Source: JAVBLV01 sp031553195 (lineage in GTDB: Bacteria > Bacteroidota > Bacteroidia > Bacteroidales > P3). Taken from it: 64,000 bases of DNA. The notes beneath the pieces were generated by a model. The model worked only from the letters and a program-made list of their open reading frames with translations, did not search any database and was not told where the DNA came from. The DNA lies in the NCBI GenBank assembly GCA_031553195.1, contig JAVBLV010000014.1, positions 1-64,000 on the forward strand, read 5' to 3'. Made by a program: the position numbers and the translations under genes. The first letter of the stretch is position 1, and each line of letters starts with the position of its first letter. This document shows positions 1 through 8,975 of this stretch, piece after piece.

Positions 1-97
1 TATCTGTCGTCAGCCTTGACTTTTTGTTTCTTTTGCGTCAAGGCAAAAGAAAGGCCACAATGCAGTCTATTACATTCTTACCATTATGACAGAAATT
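1..97. repeat. Dispersed intergenic repeat, copy A (truncated by window edge)
   Basis: This stretch is nearly identical to 5532-5621 and 39511-39600. It contains a short hairpin with arms GCCTTGAC and GTCAAGGC around a T-rich loop. The small open frame that crosses it begins with a non-ATG codon and consists of repeat sequence, so I do not call it a gene. Positions 98-299 hold AT-rich sequence with no gene that I can see. Confidence 0.85.
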
Positions 98-299
98 TAC
101 CCCTTATCAAAATTACACCCTTTTCAAAGAACTCATATCTAAAAACCAGTATTTTAACAAAGCAGGTGACAAATGGTAAATTACTCAATTATTCAATCAT
201 CCGATCTAAAAACTTTACTTATCTGTGAACAAAAACAAAATTCATGGGTTTCATTTATAATTGCATTCAATTAGAAACCAATTCAAATATCTTAAATTT

Positions 300-974
300 A
301 TGCATAGACTTATTTTTACTGCTTTGTTCATTGGGAATTGTTTCCTGATGCAAGCGCAAAATCAAAACCCTGAGAACGGAAAATTCCAACTTCTCAAATT
401 ACCCTATACTACGGATGCATTGGCTCCGAAAATCAGCAAACAAACCATGGAGCTACATTGGGGAAAACATGTGCAAACCTATATCGACAATGTAAACAAG
501 CTGGTTGCAGGAACGCCTTTCGAAAATCTTTCGCTAGAAGATATTATTAAAAAAGCCGACGGACCTCTATATAACAATGCGGCGCAAGTATGGAATCATA
601 ATTTATTTTTTTCCATTATGTCTCCCAAACCTCAAAAATCGCCCGGAGGAGAATTAAAAACAGCCATCGACAAAACTTTCGGTTCTTTTGATAATTTCAA
701 ATCCGAATTTGCCAAATCAGGCGCTTCTTTATTCGGTTCAGGATGGGTATGGCTGGTGAGAAAAACCGACGGAACATTGGCAATCATACAAACAAATAAT
801 GCCGGATGCCCCGTAAAAGACGGAATGTATCCATTGGTAAACTGCGACGTTTGGGAACATGCCTATTATTTAGACTACCAAAACAAAAGAGCCGATTATA
901 TTAATGCTTTTTGGGATTTAATAGATTGGAAAACCGTTGAGAAACGTTTCGAAACTGCAAGCAATAAAAAATAG
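300..974 (+). CDS. sodB: Exported iron-type superoxide dismutase
   Basis: Converts superoxide to hydrogen peroxide and oxygen. The 224-residue product shows the Fe/Mn-SOD ligand set at His53 (HWGKH), His100 (WNH), Asp183 and His187 (DVWEHAYY). The AAQVWNH segment around Gln96 is the Fe-type signature, not the Mn-type one. I start at the ATG at 300 because it gives a clean signal peptide ending near MQAQ at residue 20; an upstream ATG at 261 would add 13 residues. Most bacterial SODs of this family are cytoplasmic and near 190-200 residues, so the leader is the unusual point and suggests a periplasmic enzyme. The gene stands alone, with the next gene 41 bases downstream on the same strand. Confidence 0.93.
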   Translation: MHRLIFTALFIGNCFLMQAQNQNPENGKFQLLKLPYTTDALAPKISKQTMELHWGKHVQTYIDNVNKLVAGTPFENLSLEDIIKKADGPLYNNAAQVWNHNLFFSIMSPKPQKSPGGELKTAIDKTFGSFDNFKSEFAKSGASLFGSGWVWLVRKTDGTLAIIQTNNAGCPVKDGMYPLVNCDVWEHAYYLDYQNKRADYINAFWDLIDWKTVEKRFETASNKK

Positions 975-1015
975 AATCGACCCCCATATAAATTAAATTA
1001 GTAATTATTTTAAAA

Positions 1016-1771
1016 ATGAAGAAAATGAAAAAAATATTTTTACCCCTCTTATGCATCGCTTTTGCAAGCAGTTTTAGCTATGGAAAATCGCCTAGAGTTG
1101 ATTCTTTGGCGGTATATATCCTGCAAAAATCGAATATAAATTTACTTAACCTGCAATCCTGCATTTATACCGCTGAGGTATCTTACGACGTTTGGGGCGA
1201 AGAAGTAGGGATGATCAAACATTCATACACCGATAAAATATACATGAAATTTCCCAATAAACTGTTTTTAAATTCGCTTGGCGACAAAGGACATCGATCG
1301 ATTTTATACAACGGAAAAAATCTCAGTTATTATTCCTTCGTCAATAATTCTTATGCCGAAACATCCGCTCCCGCTACGGTTTTAGAAACGATGGATACAA
1401 TTAATAAAACTTTTGGCATAGAATTTCCGGGCGCCGACTTTTTCTATCCTTCATTTGAAGAAGACATCCTGAATACGGGCAGTAATCTTACCTATCTTGG
1501 AATAACCAGAATAGGCGATAAAGACTGTTTTCATATTGCAGGAAAGAATGAAAACACCAGTTTTCAATTCTGGATTGCCAACGATGAACTTTTTCTTCCT
1601 GTAAAAATGTGTATAACCTATTTGTCTGAAAAAGACCAACCTCAGTACGAAGCAATTTATGACAATTGGGAAATTAATCCCGTTTGCGTAGATTCTATGT
1701 TTGAGTTTACGCCGCCTCCAGGAGCAACAAAGGTAAAACTTTCTCCCACTGTTGTTTCGAAAAACAAATAA
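1016..1771 (+). CDS. DUF2092-like periplasmic protein
   Basis: A 251-residue protein with a signal peptide (lysine-rich start, hydrophobic core to about residue 23). The rest is beta-strand rich and ends with a proline-glycine motif (FTPPPGATKV), in the style of LolA/DUF2092 proteins that bind lipid or sort lipoproteins. The segments LYNGKNLSYYSF and YLGITRIGDKDCFHI match my memory of DUF2092. It lies 48 bases upstream of a DUF6515 gene on the same strand, so the two are likely cotranscribed. No enzyme motif is visible. Family assignment is moderate; function unknown. Confidence 0.65.
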   Translation: MKKMKKIFLPLLCIAFASSFSYGKSPRVDSLAVYILQKSNINLLNLQSCIYTAEVSYDVWGEEVGMIKHSYTDKIYMKFPNKLFLNSLGDKGHRSILYNGKNLSYYSFVNNSYAETSAPATVLETMDTINKTFGIEFPGADFFYPSFEEDILNTGSNLTYLGITRIGDKDCFHIAGKNENTSFQFWIANDELFLPVKMCITYLSEKDQPQYEAIYDNWEINPVCVDSMFEFTPPPGATKVKLSPTVVSKNK

Positions 1772-1819
1772 ATTTAAATATTCTTTTTTTGAATTCTCAA
1801 TAGTCAAATCTTTAAAGTT

Positions 1820-2512
1820 ATGATAACGCCGAATAAAATTATTCTTGTAGCAAGTTTTTTATTTGTTTCTTTCTTGTTTCTCCCCAAAGAAATAAATGCT
1901 CAACGTTTTTCCCATACTTATGTTAGACCGGTTCCCCCGTCGCCAAGGCCCGTTCCAAGACCCGTTCCCCCGCCCCGACCTGTACCGGTTCCAAGACCCG
2001 TTCCCGTAGTTGTGCCCAGACCTGTCCCTGTTCCAGCGCCGGTTTATCATTATCCGTATTTCTATCATCCTTTCGTACCTTATTACTGGGGACCTTACTG
2101 GCATCCTATAGGTTTTATCGCCGCTACTTTAACTACAGCTGCTATTATTATTACGATCAATGATATGGCTTACCATTACGACGATGGCGTTTATTATGTA
2201 AAAGTAAGCGATGGCTATAAAGTTGTTGCGGCGCCGGTTGGAGCTACTATATCAAAACTCCCCGACGGATATACTACCGTTGTTATATCCGACAATACCT
2301 ACTATTATTATGGAGGCGCGTTTTACTCAAAATCGGGCAAAGATTACAAAGTTGTCCCCGCGCCGGAGGGAGCCGTTGTGAATAAACTTCCCGACGGAGC
2401 CAAGGAAACTACGGTAAACGGCCAAAAATACATGATTTATGATAATGCTTATTATGAACCCATTTCGAAAGATGGGAGCGACTCTTACATAGTAGTAAAA
2501 GCGCCTAAATAA
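1820..2512 (+). CDS. DUF6515-type proline-rich envelope protein
   Basis: The 230-residue product has a signal peptide (to about INAQ, residue 28), then a low-complexity tract of RPVP and PRPVP units from about residue 35 to 73, a tyrosine- and proline-rich segment, one hydrophobic stretch (IGFIAATLTTAAIIITI), and a C-terminal part with two related units built on VV.AP.GA...LPDG. This order matches DUF6515 proteins of Bacteroidota, whose role is unknown. The repeated KLPDG motifs suggest small SH3-like or beta-sandwich repeats facing the periplasm. It is paired with the upstream DUF2092-like gene. Confidence 0.7.
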   Translation: MITPNKIILVASFLFVSFLFLPKEINAQRFSHTYVRPVPPSPRPVPRPVPPPRPVPVPRPVPVVVPRPVPVPAPVYHYPYFYHPFVPYYWGPYWHPIGFIAATLTTAAIIITINDMAYHYDDGVYYVKVSDGYKVVAAPVGATISKLPDGYTTVVISDNTYYYYGGAFYSKSGKDYKVVPAPEGAVVNKLPDGAKETTVNGQKYMIYDNAYYEPISKDGSDSYIVVKAPK

Positions 2513-2566
2513 AAACAAGTATCTTTGATTATCCTAATCTGCTTTTTTCATTGCTAAAATAAAAAA

Positions 2567-2603
2567 GCCGCGCCAGCCGGGAGCTTATTTCGGTTGGCGT
2601 TGT
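2567..2603. other. Hairpin downstream of the DUF6515 gene
   Basis: CGCCAGCCG at 2571-2579 pairs with CGGTTGGCG at 2591-2599. On the plus strand the hairpin is preceded by a run of A and lacks a following T-run. Read on the minus strand it is followed by six T. It may stop transcription in either direction, but no minus-strand gene needs it. Confidence 0.45.
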
Positions 2604-2660
2604 TATAAACGTGAATAAGTCAATGGTGAATAGCGAAATAAAGAAATAGTTAGACATAAA

Positions 2661-2749
2661 TTATTGAGTTATTGAATTACTGAATTACTGAGTTATTGAA
2701 TTACTGAATCTTTCAATCCTTCAATTATTCAATTATTCAATCCTTCAAG
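2661..2749. repeat. Short AT-rich direct repeats upstream of fhs
   Basis: Units of the form TTATTGAATTACTGA and TTCAATTATTCAA are repeated several times in tandem with small changes. Similar strings occur again near 37240-37335. They look like simple slippage-derived repeats; no promoter box stands out inside them. Confidence 0.6.
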
Positions 2750-2788
2750 GTAAAAACACTCTCAACTTTCAATTAAAAAACGAACATT

Positions 2789-4459
2789 ATGAAATCAGAT
2801 ATAGAAATAGCGCAAAGCATTCAATTGAAACATATTGAAGAGATAGCCGGCCAATTGAATATAAATAAAAATGAATTAGAATTGTATGGAAAATACAAGG
2901 CCAAGCTTCCATTACATTTGATAAATGAAGAAAAAGCTTCGAAAACGCCTCTGGTTTTGGTAACCGCCATTACGCCTACTCCGGCAGGAGAAGGTAAAAC
3001 CACTACTTCCATAGGCGTTGCGCAAGCCTTGAATAAGATCGGTAAAAAAGCGACGGTAGTTCTTCGCGAACCTTCGTTAGGTCCCGTTTTTGGAGTGAAA
3101 GGCGGCGCGGCGGGAGGCGGTTACTCTCAAGTATTGCCGATGGAAGACATTAATTTACATTTCACAGGCGATATGTCTGCGGTTGAGAAGGCGCACAACC
3201 TTTTGTCGGCTTTAATTGATAACAACATACAAAGCAAGACAAACAATTTGAACATAGACCCCAGAACTATTGTATGGCCAAGGGTAATGGATATGAACGA
3301 TCGTTCTTTAAGAGATATTGTAATTGGCTTAGGAGGAAGCACGCAAGGCGTTCCGCGCCAGGCGGGATTCGATATTACGGCGGCTTCGGAAGTAATGGCC
3401 ATTTTATGCATGTCCGAAAGTTTGAGCGAATTGAAAGAACGTTTAGCCAATATTTTCATAGGCTATACCCACGAAGGAACTCCTGTTTATGCAAAAGATC
3501 TAAAAGCCCAAGGCGCGATGGCGGCATTGCTCAAAAATGCAATTAAGCCCAATTTGGTACAGACTTTAGAAGGAACGCCCGCGATCATTCATGGAGGCCC
3601 CTTCGCCAACATAGCCCAAGGAACCAATACCATATTGGCGACAAAGCTAGCCCTTTCGCTATCCGAAATAGTCGTTACCGAAGCCGGATTTGCCTCTGAA
3701 TTGGGCGCCGAAAAGTTCTTCGATATCAAATGCCGGAAAGCCAAGCTAAAACCCTCGGCCACAATTCTTGTTGCAACCATCCGCGCGCTAAAATACCATG
3801 GCGGGGTAAAACTCAAAGACCTGAAACAACCCGATCTCCAAGCGCTAAAGAAAGGCCTGGAGAATCTGGAAAAACATATAGAAATCATTCGCAGTTTCGG
3901 AATGAATCCCATTGTCGCCATCAATAAATTTTCGACCGATACGGAAGAAGAAATCCATTTATTGGAAGAGCAAATGCAACAAAAAGGAGTTAAGATTGCC
4001 CTTACCGAAAACTGGGAAAAAGGAGGAGAAGGCGCCGTCGGATTAGCTGAAGTGCTGATTGACGATATCAATAAAAATGAATCTGAATTTACGCCTGCAT
4101 ATAAATTAGAAACGACGCCAAAAGAAAAAATAGAATTACTGGCAAAGAAACTTTATGGTGCAAGCAGCGTTGAATATACTCTTCAGGCAAAATCAGAATT
4201 AGAAAAAATCGAAAAGTTGGGTTGGGGACATTTGCCTGTTTGCATGGCCAAAACGCAAAAATCCATATCAGATAATCCCGATTTGAAAGGTTGTCCCAAA
4301 GACTTTGTTTTCAAAATACGAGAAGTCGAACTGGCATCCGGCGCAGGATTTATCATTCCTATTGCCGGAAGTATTATGAGAATGCCCGGCCTGCCGGATA
4401 CTCCTTCTGCCGAACAAATTGATATAGATGATACCGGAAAAATTGTGGGATTATTTTAG
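2789..4459 (+). CDS. fhs: Formate--tetrahydrofolate ligase
   Basis: Joins formate to tetrahydrofolate using ATP, giving 10-formyl-THF for purine and one-carbon metabolism in the cytoplasm. The 556-residue length is normal for the family. The P-loop TPTPAGEGKTTT is at residues 62-73, followed by the conserved LREPSLGPVFGVKGGAAGGGYSQ region near 95-117, which I give here only by its ends. The C-terminus is complete, ending IVGLF. The stop codon is the last three bases before, and shares its G with, a MITE-like inverted repeat that begins at 4459, so the insertion just missed the coding region. Confidence 0.97.
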   Translation: MKSDIEIAQSIQLKHIEEIAGQLNINKNELELYGKYKAKLPLHLINEEKASKTPLVLVTAITPTPAGEGKTTTSIGVAQALNKIGKKATVVLREPSLGPVFGVKGGAAGGGYSQVLPMEDINLHFTGDMSAVEKAHNLLSALIDNNIQSKTNNLNIDPRTIVWPRVMDMNDRSLRDIVIGLGGSTQGVPRQAGFDITAASEVMAILCMSESLSELKERLANIFIGYTHEGTPVYAKDLKAQGAMAALLKNAIKPNLVQTLEGTPAIIHGGPFANIAQGTNTILATKLALSLSEIVVTEAGFASELGAEKFFDIKCRKAKLKPSATILVATIRALKYHGGVKLKDLKQPDLQALKKGLENLEKHIEIIRSFGMNPIVAINKFSTDTEEEIHLLEEQMQQKGVKIALTENWEKGGEGAVGLAEVLIDDINKNESEFTPAYKLETTPKEKIELLAKKLYGASSVEYTLQAKSELEKIEKLGWGHLPVCMAKTQKSISDNPDLKGCPKDFVFKIREVELASGAGFIIPIAGSIMRMPGLPDTPSAEQIDIDDTGKIVGLF

Positions 4460-4508
4460 AGGTTGTCTAAAAATTTTTCCATGAAGTATTTTGAGCCTAA
4501 AAATAATC

Positions 4509-5225
4509 GTAACTATTCAGCCTGGGCAATTATCTTTAATGTGTTTAAACCATTTTGTCCATTTTTGATAGAGGTGTCAATAATTGAGCGAATGACAGCG
4601 TAGTCCTCGGCGCCTTTGGCAGATCGGAAGGGTCCTGAAATTTTTTGTTTTACCTTGAAGTTTCTTACCGCCCGTTCAGATCCATTATTATCAGGCGGTA
4701 CATCATAGCAGTAAAGAAACAGTAACAGGTATTTCCTATACTTGACAATGACCGCAACTACAGCGCTTTTCAAAAATATGGTGTTCTATGATGGCCAGTG
4801 CAATGGCCGGAATATCGATCAGTTGACGTTTGTCCAAAAAATGGGGACTGGCAGACTGTAACGAACAGCCGCAAACAGAACAGTAGTCAGGAATATGATG
4901 GACCGCCTCCGTGGGATGTTCCACCATGAGCAAGGCGTTTCCCGGATGGCCTGATTGACCGCCGGGTTTGTTGGTACTCTGGATGCGCAGGCTTTCTGTT
5001 TTTTTGTTACGAAAAGGATCACTTGAGGGTGGAATAGAACTATTGCTGCTATCCTTCCTGGGCGATTTCAAGCGAGAAATTTCTGCTTCCATCTCGGCTA
5101 TTCGAGCAAGAAGTGAAGACACTAATGCTTTTAATTCTTCTATTTCCTTTTGTTCGGATGTCAAAATGTTTTTTTTACAAAGTTAGGCCTTTTTATTCAT
5201 TTGGAATTAGGGGCTGAATAGTTAC
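4509..5225 (-). mobile_element. Internally deleted IS66-family element
   Basis: Bounded by perfect 12-bp inverted ends GTAACTATTCAG (4509-4520) and CTGAATAGTTAC (5214-5225); IS66 elements typically begin GTAA. It carries only the two ends of a transposase gene. The 8 bases flanking each side (4501-4508 and 5226-5233) do not match, so there is no target duplication, which fits a deletion at the insertion site. Confidence 0.8.
4513..5164 (-). pseudogene. IS66 transposase remnant (N- and C-terminal parts only)
   Basis: The first part, read from 5164 down to 4736, has a coiled-coil start (EQKEIEELKALVSSLLARI), a PRKDSSNSSIPPSSDP motif, a GGQSGHPG segment and a cysteine-rich zinc-binding region (CSVCGC, CSCGHC), as in IS66 TnpC N-termini. 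The second part, in another frame from 4773 to 4513, has PPDNNGSERAVRNFKVKQK and GPFRSAKGAEDYA, the conserved C-terminus. Roughly 300 central residues, including the DDE core, are gone. It cannot make transposase. Confidence 0.88.
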
Positions 5226-5357
5226 AATTTTTAAACAACCTCTTAGCGGGGTGTTTTTTTCTTGTTCTTTTTGAAGCTCAAAAGAGAACCAAAAAAGGCT
5301 TGAGGATTTAAACGCGCTCCGCCTACCGGCTGCGCTTGAATAAGGCAGCGCCAATAA

Positions 5358-5657
5358 CGGCCTACGACAGATAGCGTTAAGGAAAATCTGTAGTGACGGC
5401 GGTAAAAACAAAATTTTGTTCGAAGCCTCCTTTCGGGAAGTAATTTGACGATGTTAATTATTTATTAAATGAAGTAACAAAACTTGACGGGCGAGTTATT
5501 TTGTTTAGCCGTAACGAATGATTTTTTTAGCATATCTGTCGTCAGACTTGACTTTTTGTTTCTTTTGCGTCAAGGCAAAAGAAAGGTCACAATGCAGTCT
5601 ATTACATTCTTACCATTATGATAGAAACATTAAAAATTATCTCCACCTGTTTTTTAC
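5358..5657. repeat. Dispersed intergenic repeat, copy B (long form)
   Basis: Starts at CGGCCTACGACAG and runs through an ACGGGCGAGTTATTTTG block to the TTTTTGTTTCTTTTGCG hairpin region, then ACATTCTTACCATTATGA. It matches 39338-39600 over its whole length at what looks like about 80-85 percent, and 1-97 over the last part. Its tail TGATAGAAACATTAAAAA continues to 5657 and is found again at 39741, where copy C is interrupted. Small open frames in it share FLNAICRRP with the other copy and are repeat sequence, not genes. The bases 5243-5357 hold nothing recognisable. Confidence 0.85.
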
Positions 5658-5666
5658 GCTGATCCT

Positions 5667-5798
5667 AAATCTGCATACGTGGGAAAAAATATTTCTCTGC
5701 GTGTCCGAATAAATTTACATACGTGAGAAAAAATATTTACACACGTATCCGGATAAATTTGCACACGTGAGAAAAAATATTTCCCTGCGTGTCCGGAT
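5667..5798. repeat. Three tandem 44-bp repeats
   Basis: Units at 5667-5710, 5711-5754 and 5755-5798. Each has the layout AAAT, then CA(C/T)ACGTG, GAAAAAATATTT, then a G/C-rich CGTGTCCG block. Each unit also contains a near-palindrome around the A-rich core (ACGTG...CACGT-like arms). They stand in a gene-free zone between the dispersed repeat and the broken ISNCY transposase. Confidence 0.85.
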
Positions 5799-6144
5799 GA
5801 AAGCGAACTGTAAATTTTAGAATATGAACGCAAAACGCTTTTAACGCACAACTTGATAACTGAATCTCCGCGCAAGGGATGGAAGCGGCTAGCCCGCAGC
5901 AAAGGGAGGGAAATTAGTAATTAGTGCCTCTAAGAAGACCCTCTATTTTTCAAAATTTTGATTTTTACATTGGTTGAAAGTGGGCTGATTTTTATAATTT
6001 TTACTTTTTTGAACGGTATTTTTTTGGAGCAGGAGGGATGCTGTGCGATAATTTGTTGATTTCATTCTTTTTAGACCATGGCTTTGCCCAAGAAAACTCC
6101 TCATTTTCTTCAAATTTATTAAAAAAAATCCGGCAACGGTCGTG
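5799..6144. other. Gene-free stretch, nothing recognised
   Basis: AT-rich sequence with several runs of T. Short open frames exist but none has a plausible start, codon pattern or family match. It may include the outer end of the ISNCY element that follows; I could not define an inverted repeat pair. Confidence 0.5.
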
Positions 6145-7595
6145 TTATGCTGCTCTTTTCCCCGATAAGGCTTTAAGCTGGTTTTCCAGTATTTTTTTGC
6201 CGATTTTTTTCAGGTTGTAGGCGCAAATGCCCAATGCAATATATGTTTTGAAGTGGTGGTAGTTGCGATCCGGACAACGATCTAAACCGAGATGTTCTAA
6301 TTCGTTGATGTTGGATTCTAACGCTGAATGTTTGTTTTTCAGCCGTTTAAAAAACTTACTGTCTTCCATCTCTTTTTCTTTGGCAGTGTGTTTTCCGAGC
6401 TTGGGAAGTATTACCAACGGTATTTCCAATTCCAATAGCTTCTTATTGTCGCTGTTCCAATGGCCTTTGTCAAAACTTATGGAAGCTATTTGGTGTTTCT
6501 TTAATATTTCATCGCTTATTTCCAAAACGATATCACGGTCTTGTTCATTGTTCATAACCTTATGATACACAATTAAATTGAACTGATCGCTGGTCACGGA
6601 TACTTTTTTGCCCAGTTCTACCGATGGACGCGATTTCCCTTTGGCAACCCATTCGGTACAGGTTTCAAAGATAGACATCATTTTTTCATGGTGAGGAATG
6701 GTCTCTCCTTTCAGGATGCGTCGATCGACCAGATCAATATGCTTGATTAATAATGATATATAGCGTTCCAGGTTGTAATGTTCTGCTATATTAGCAATAT
6801 CTTCAAACGGAAAATTTTGCCTCTCAAGATTCAGTTTTGATAATAGTAAATGGGCTTTTTCGAGATATAACAGGGTGATTTTCTGCAACTTCCCCTCTTT
6901 ATTTTTGCCACCGCTGCTACTGATTCTTCCTACATTGTGCATCAGGCTTTTGAGCTTTGAATTCCATCTCTTTATCTTACGCCATCCTTGAATTTGTGGA
7001 TATTTTTTAAGAAAAAAAGATACAGTGTAAAGGCTTTTACGGGCGCAGTCCCACAATAAATTGTAATCGGTTGGAAAATGTACATTGCTTCCAGCACAAA
7101 GCTATCCGTTTTTAAGTGCAATGCTGTGGTTTCTTTTTTTTTAAACACTTCCTGATGGCCGAAATCGACAATGATGTCATTGATTTCGACAAGCATCTCT
7201 TCGCCGAGTCGGCTCACATTGTCGTAAATGTTCTGATATTCAAATTCGATATACTTCTGTCCGAACTCATCGTTGATGCCCAGCAATTAACGCAACAATA
7301 AATCGTTGTTGGAAATATGATGCAACATGTCATAGCTCAAATTCAAACACATACGAGCCTGAGCCAACACAAAAATTGTCCAAATATTCATGCCCGGACG
7401 CCCGTTATTGCGGTCTGAACGAGATAAATGCTTCTCTACAACACTGAATATCTTTTCGTTATATTCATTGTTGAGGTAAATCTCTTTCAGTGCCGCAATT
7501 AATTGATCCAGCGCATTTTTACTTTTGGGATTGATGCGGATTTCGCCAATTAGGGTTTGTCCAAGGCTCAATTGAAGTTCGAATCTTTTTCTCAT
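6145..7595 (-). pseudogene. ISNCY-type transposase, broken by one stop and one frameshift
   Basis: Reading down from 7595, the product starts MRKRFELQLSLGQ, then a GRPGMNIWTIFVLAQARMCL region and a HHISNNDLLLRQ-like motif, as in transposases usually labelled ISNCY. At 7287-7289 the codon after LLLR is TAA where CAA would continue into LLGINDEFGQ, so this is a nonsense change in frame. Around 6972-7056 the frame changes, after which the sequence continues as a long C-terminal part with ISFDKGHWNSDNKKLL and the terminal YHHFKTYIALGICAYNLKKIG. Full length would be about 480 residues. The family label rests on remembered motifs; inactivity is directly visible. Confidence 0.8.
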
Positions 7596-7765
7596 ATTGG
7601 AAATCTTTTGAAACTTTATCTGCTCCCAGATAATTAAAAATTTGATTTACACGCAAATATACGATTTTTTGTAATACAAGTATCGTTTTTATAGAAAAGA
7701 TTCAACATGAGTTTTCGGCTTCTACCTGTTCATAAATAATGTGTTAGATGGTTTTCCAACAGACA

Positions 7766-7841
7766 CTATTTAGTAAAATTTTGGTAAAAAAGAGCGTTTT
7801 TAGATCCAAAATACTACATAGAGAAATTTTCAAACAGTTAC
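7766..7841. repeat. MITE-like repeat, copy 2 (right half only)
   Basis: Matches the right half of the 160-bp family: ACTATTTAGTAAAATTTTGG, then GAGCGTTTTTAGA and the terminal AAACAGTTAC. The left half is absent. Its terminal bases belong to the AGTTGC variant that is also seen in the copy at 41369-41528. The rest of 7596-7874 shows no gene. Confidence 0.7.
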
Positions 7842-7874
7842 TAAATAGAATAAATATAATTGACGAATTCCGAA

Positions 7875-8897
7875 TTAAGTCATGGGGCTTTTCAAACCGG
7901 AAAGCATTCCGCAAGCCGCCATAATATCCTCGCCGCGCGAAACTCTGACGGTGGTTAAGATCCCCGCGCGGTTCAGCGTATCGCGAAAAATAAGCATGGT
8001 TTCGTAATCGACGCCCTTTAAATTTATTTCAGGTATGTTATGATAACGAATCAGGTTAACCTGACATTCCAAACCTTTCAGCAACCGGATAAGTTCCCTG
8101 CAATCCGAAAGCGTGTCGTTAATTCCGGCAAACATAATGTATTCAAAAGATAAGCGTCTTTGTCCATGCCAATTATGTTGTTTGAGGGTCCGGATAATTT
8201 CATGCATAGGGTAACTCTTTTCCAAAGGCATAATTTGTAAACGATTTTCGGGAAAAGCCGAATGAAGGCTGACAGCCAGATGGCATTCCGATTCTTTAAT
8301 AAAACGCTTAAGGATAGGAATAATTCCGATTGTAGAAACGGTAATTCGTCTTGGGCTCCAAGCGTATCCCCATTCCGAAGTAAGAATGGTCAACGCTTTT
8401 AGTAGCGTCTCATAGTTATCAAAAGGTTCTCCCATGCCCATAAAAACGATATTTGTCAGCTTATCAAATTCGGGTAAACTACGGATCTGATTTAAAATTT
8501 CTCCTGTAGAAAGATTTTCTTGAAAACCCTGTTTTCCGGTCATACAAAAAAGACAATTCATTTTGCATCCTGCCTGGGAAGATACGCAAACCGTCGCCCT
8601 ATCATTGTCGGGAATAAATACGGTTTCTATAAAATGATTATTTACGGTTGTAAACAAATATTTTTTTGTGCCGTCTGCCGAAATTTGTTCGCCAACCGGC
8701 GAAGAAAGCCGGATAATATACTCGGTTTTCAATATTTCCCTTACTTTCAACGAAAGATTGCTCATCTCGTCAAAAGAACGGCAATGTTTTTTGTAAAGCC
8801 AATCCGTTATTTGTTTTGCCGTAAAAGAAGGGAGAGCATGCAGTTTACAGATTTCCTGCAATTCATCCAGCGTTTTTCCGTATAAATTCTCCTGCAT
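7875..8897 (-). CDS. rlmN: Dual-specificity 23S rRNA/tRNA adenine-C2 methyltransferase
   Basis: A radical-SAM enzyme that methylates C2 of A2503 in 23S rRNA and, in many species, A37 of some tRNAs. The 340-residue product has the cluster motif CKMNCLFC at residues 111-118, the GMGEPFDNYETLLKAL segment, and the C-terminal AAC with Cys at about 329 that forms the methyl-carrying intermediate. Length and layout are normal. It stands next to a divergent-looking lipoprotein gene on the same strand, with a gap of 78 bases; a shared transcript is possible. Confidence 0.96.
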   Translation of the reverse strand: MQENLYGKTLDELQEICKLHALPSFTAKQITDWLYKKHCRSFDEMSNLSLKVREILKTEYIIRLSSPVGEQISADGTKKYLFTTVNNHFIETVFIPDNDRATVCVSSQAGCKMNCLFCMTGKQGFQENLSTGEILNQIRSLPEFDKLTNIVFMGMGEPFDNYETLLKALTILTSEWGYAWSPRRITVSTIGIIPILKRFIKESECHLAVSLHSAFPENRLQIMPLEKSYPMHEIIRTLKQHNWHGQRRLSFEYIMFAGINDTLSDCRELIRLLKGLECQVNLIRYHNIPEINLKGVDYETMLIFRDTLNRAGILTTVRVSRGEDIMAACGMLSGLKSPMT

Positions 8898-8975
8898 GAC
8901 GTACTTGTTTTAGTGGTAAATAGTTGAAAATTTGAATGTTTTAATCGGACTGATTCAGATGGTTGTCGGCTTTGG

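Larger units (their letters stand above)
4459..5242. repeat. MITE-like 160-bp repeat, copy 1, split by an IS66 remnant
   Basis: The left 50 bases (4459-4508) match the reverse complement of the right end of the intact copies at 11507, 16293 and 35865. The right 17 bases (5226-5242, ending CAACCTC) match the reverse complement of their left end. Between them sits an IS66 remnant, and about 90 bases of the repeat are missing. Confidence 0.75.

Noticed and set aside
16..228. A 70-codon open frame at the window start
   Set aside because: It starts with a non-ATG codon and lies in the dispersed repeat; a near-identical frame is in the copy at 5518.
2567..2603. Strong terminator for the DUF6515 gene
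   Set aside because: The stem is good but the T-run is on the wrong side for the plus strand, so I list it only as a hairpin.
5667..5798. Possible CRISPR array
   Set aside because: The 44-bp units are directly adjacent with no spacers, and no cas gene is present in the window.
5654..5902. An 82-codon antisense frame with repeated peptides
   Set aside because: It is a translation of the 44-bp tandem repeats, with no start context or family.
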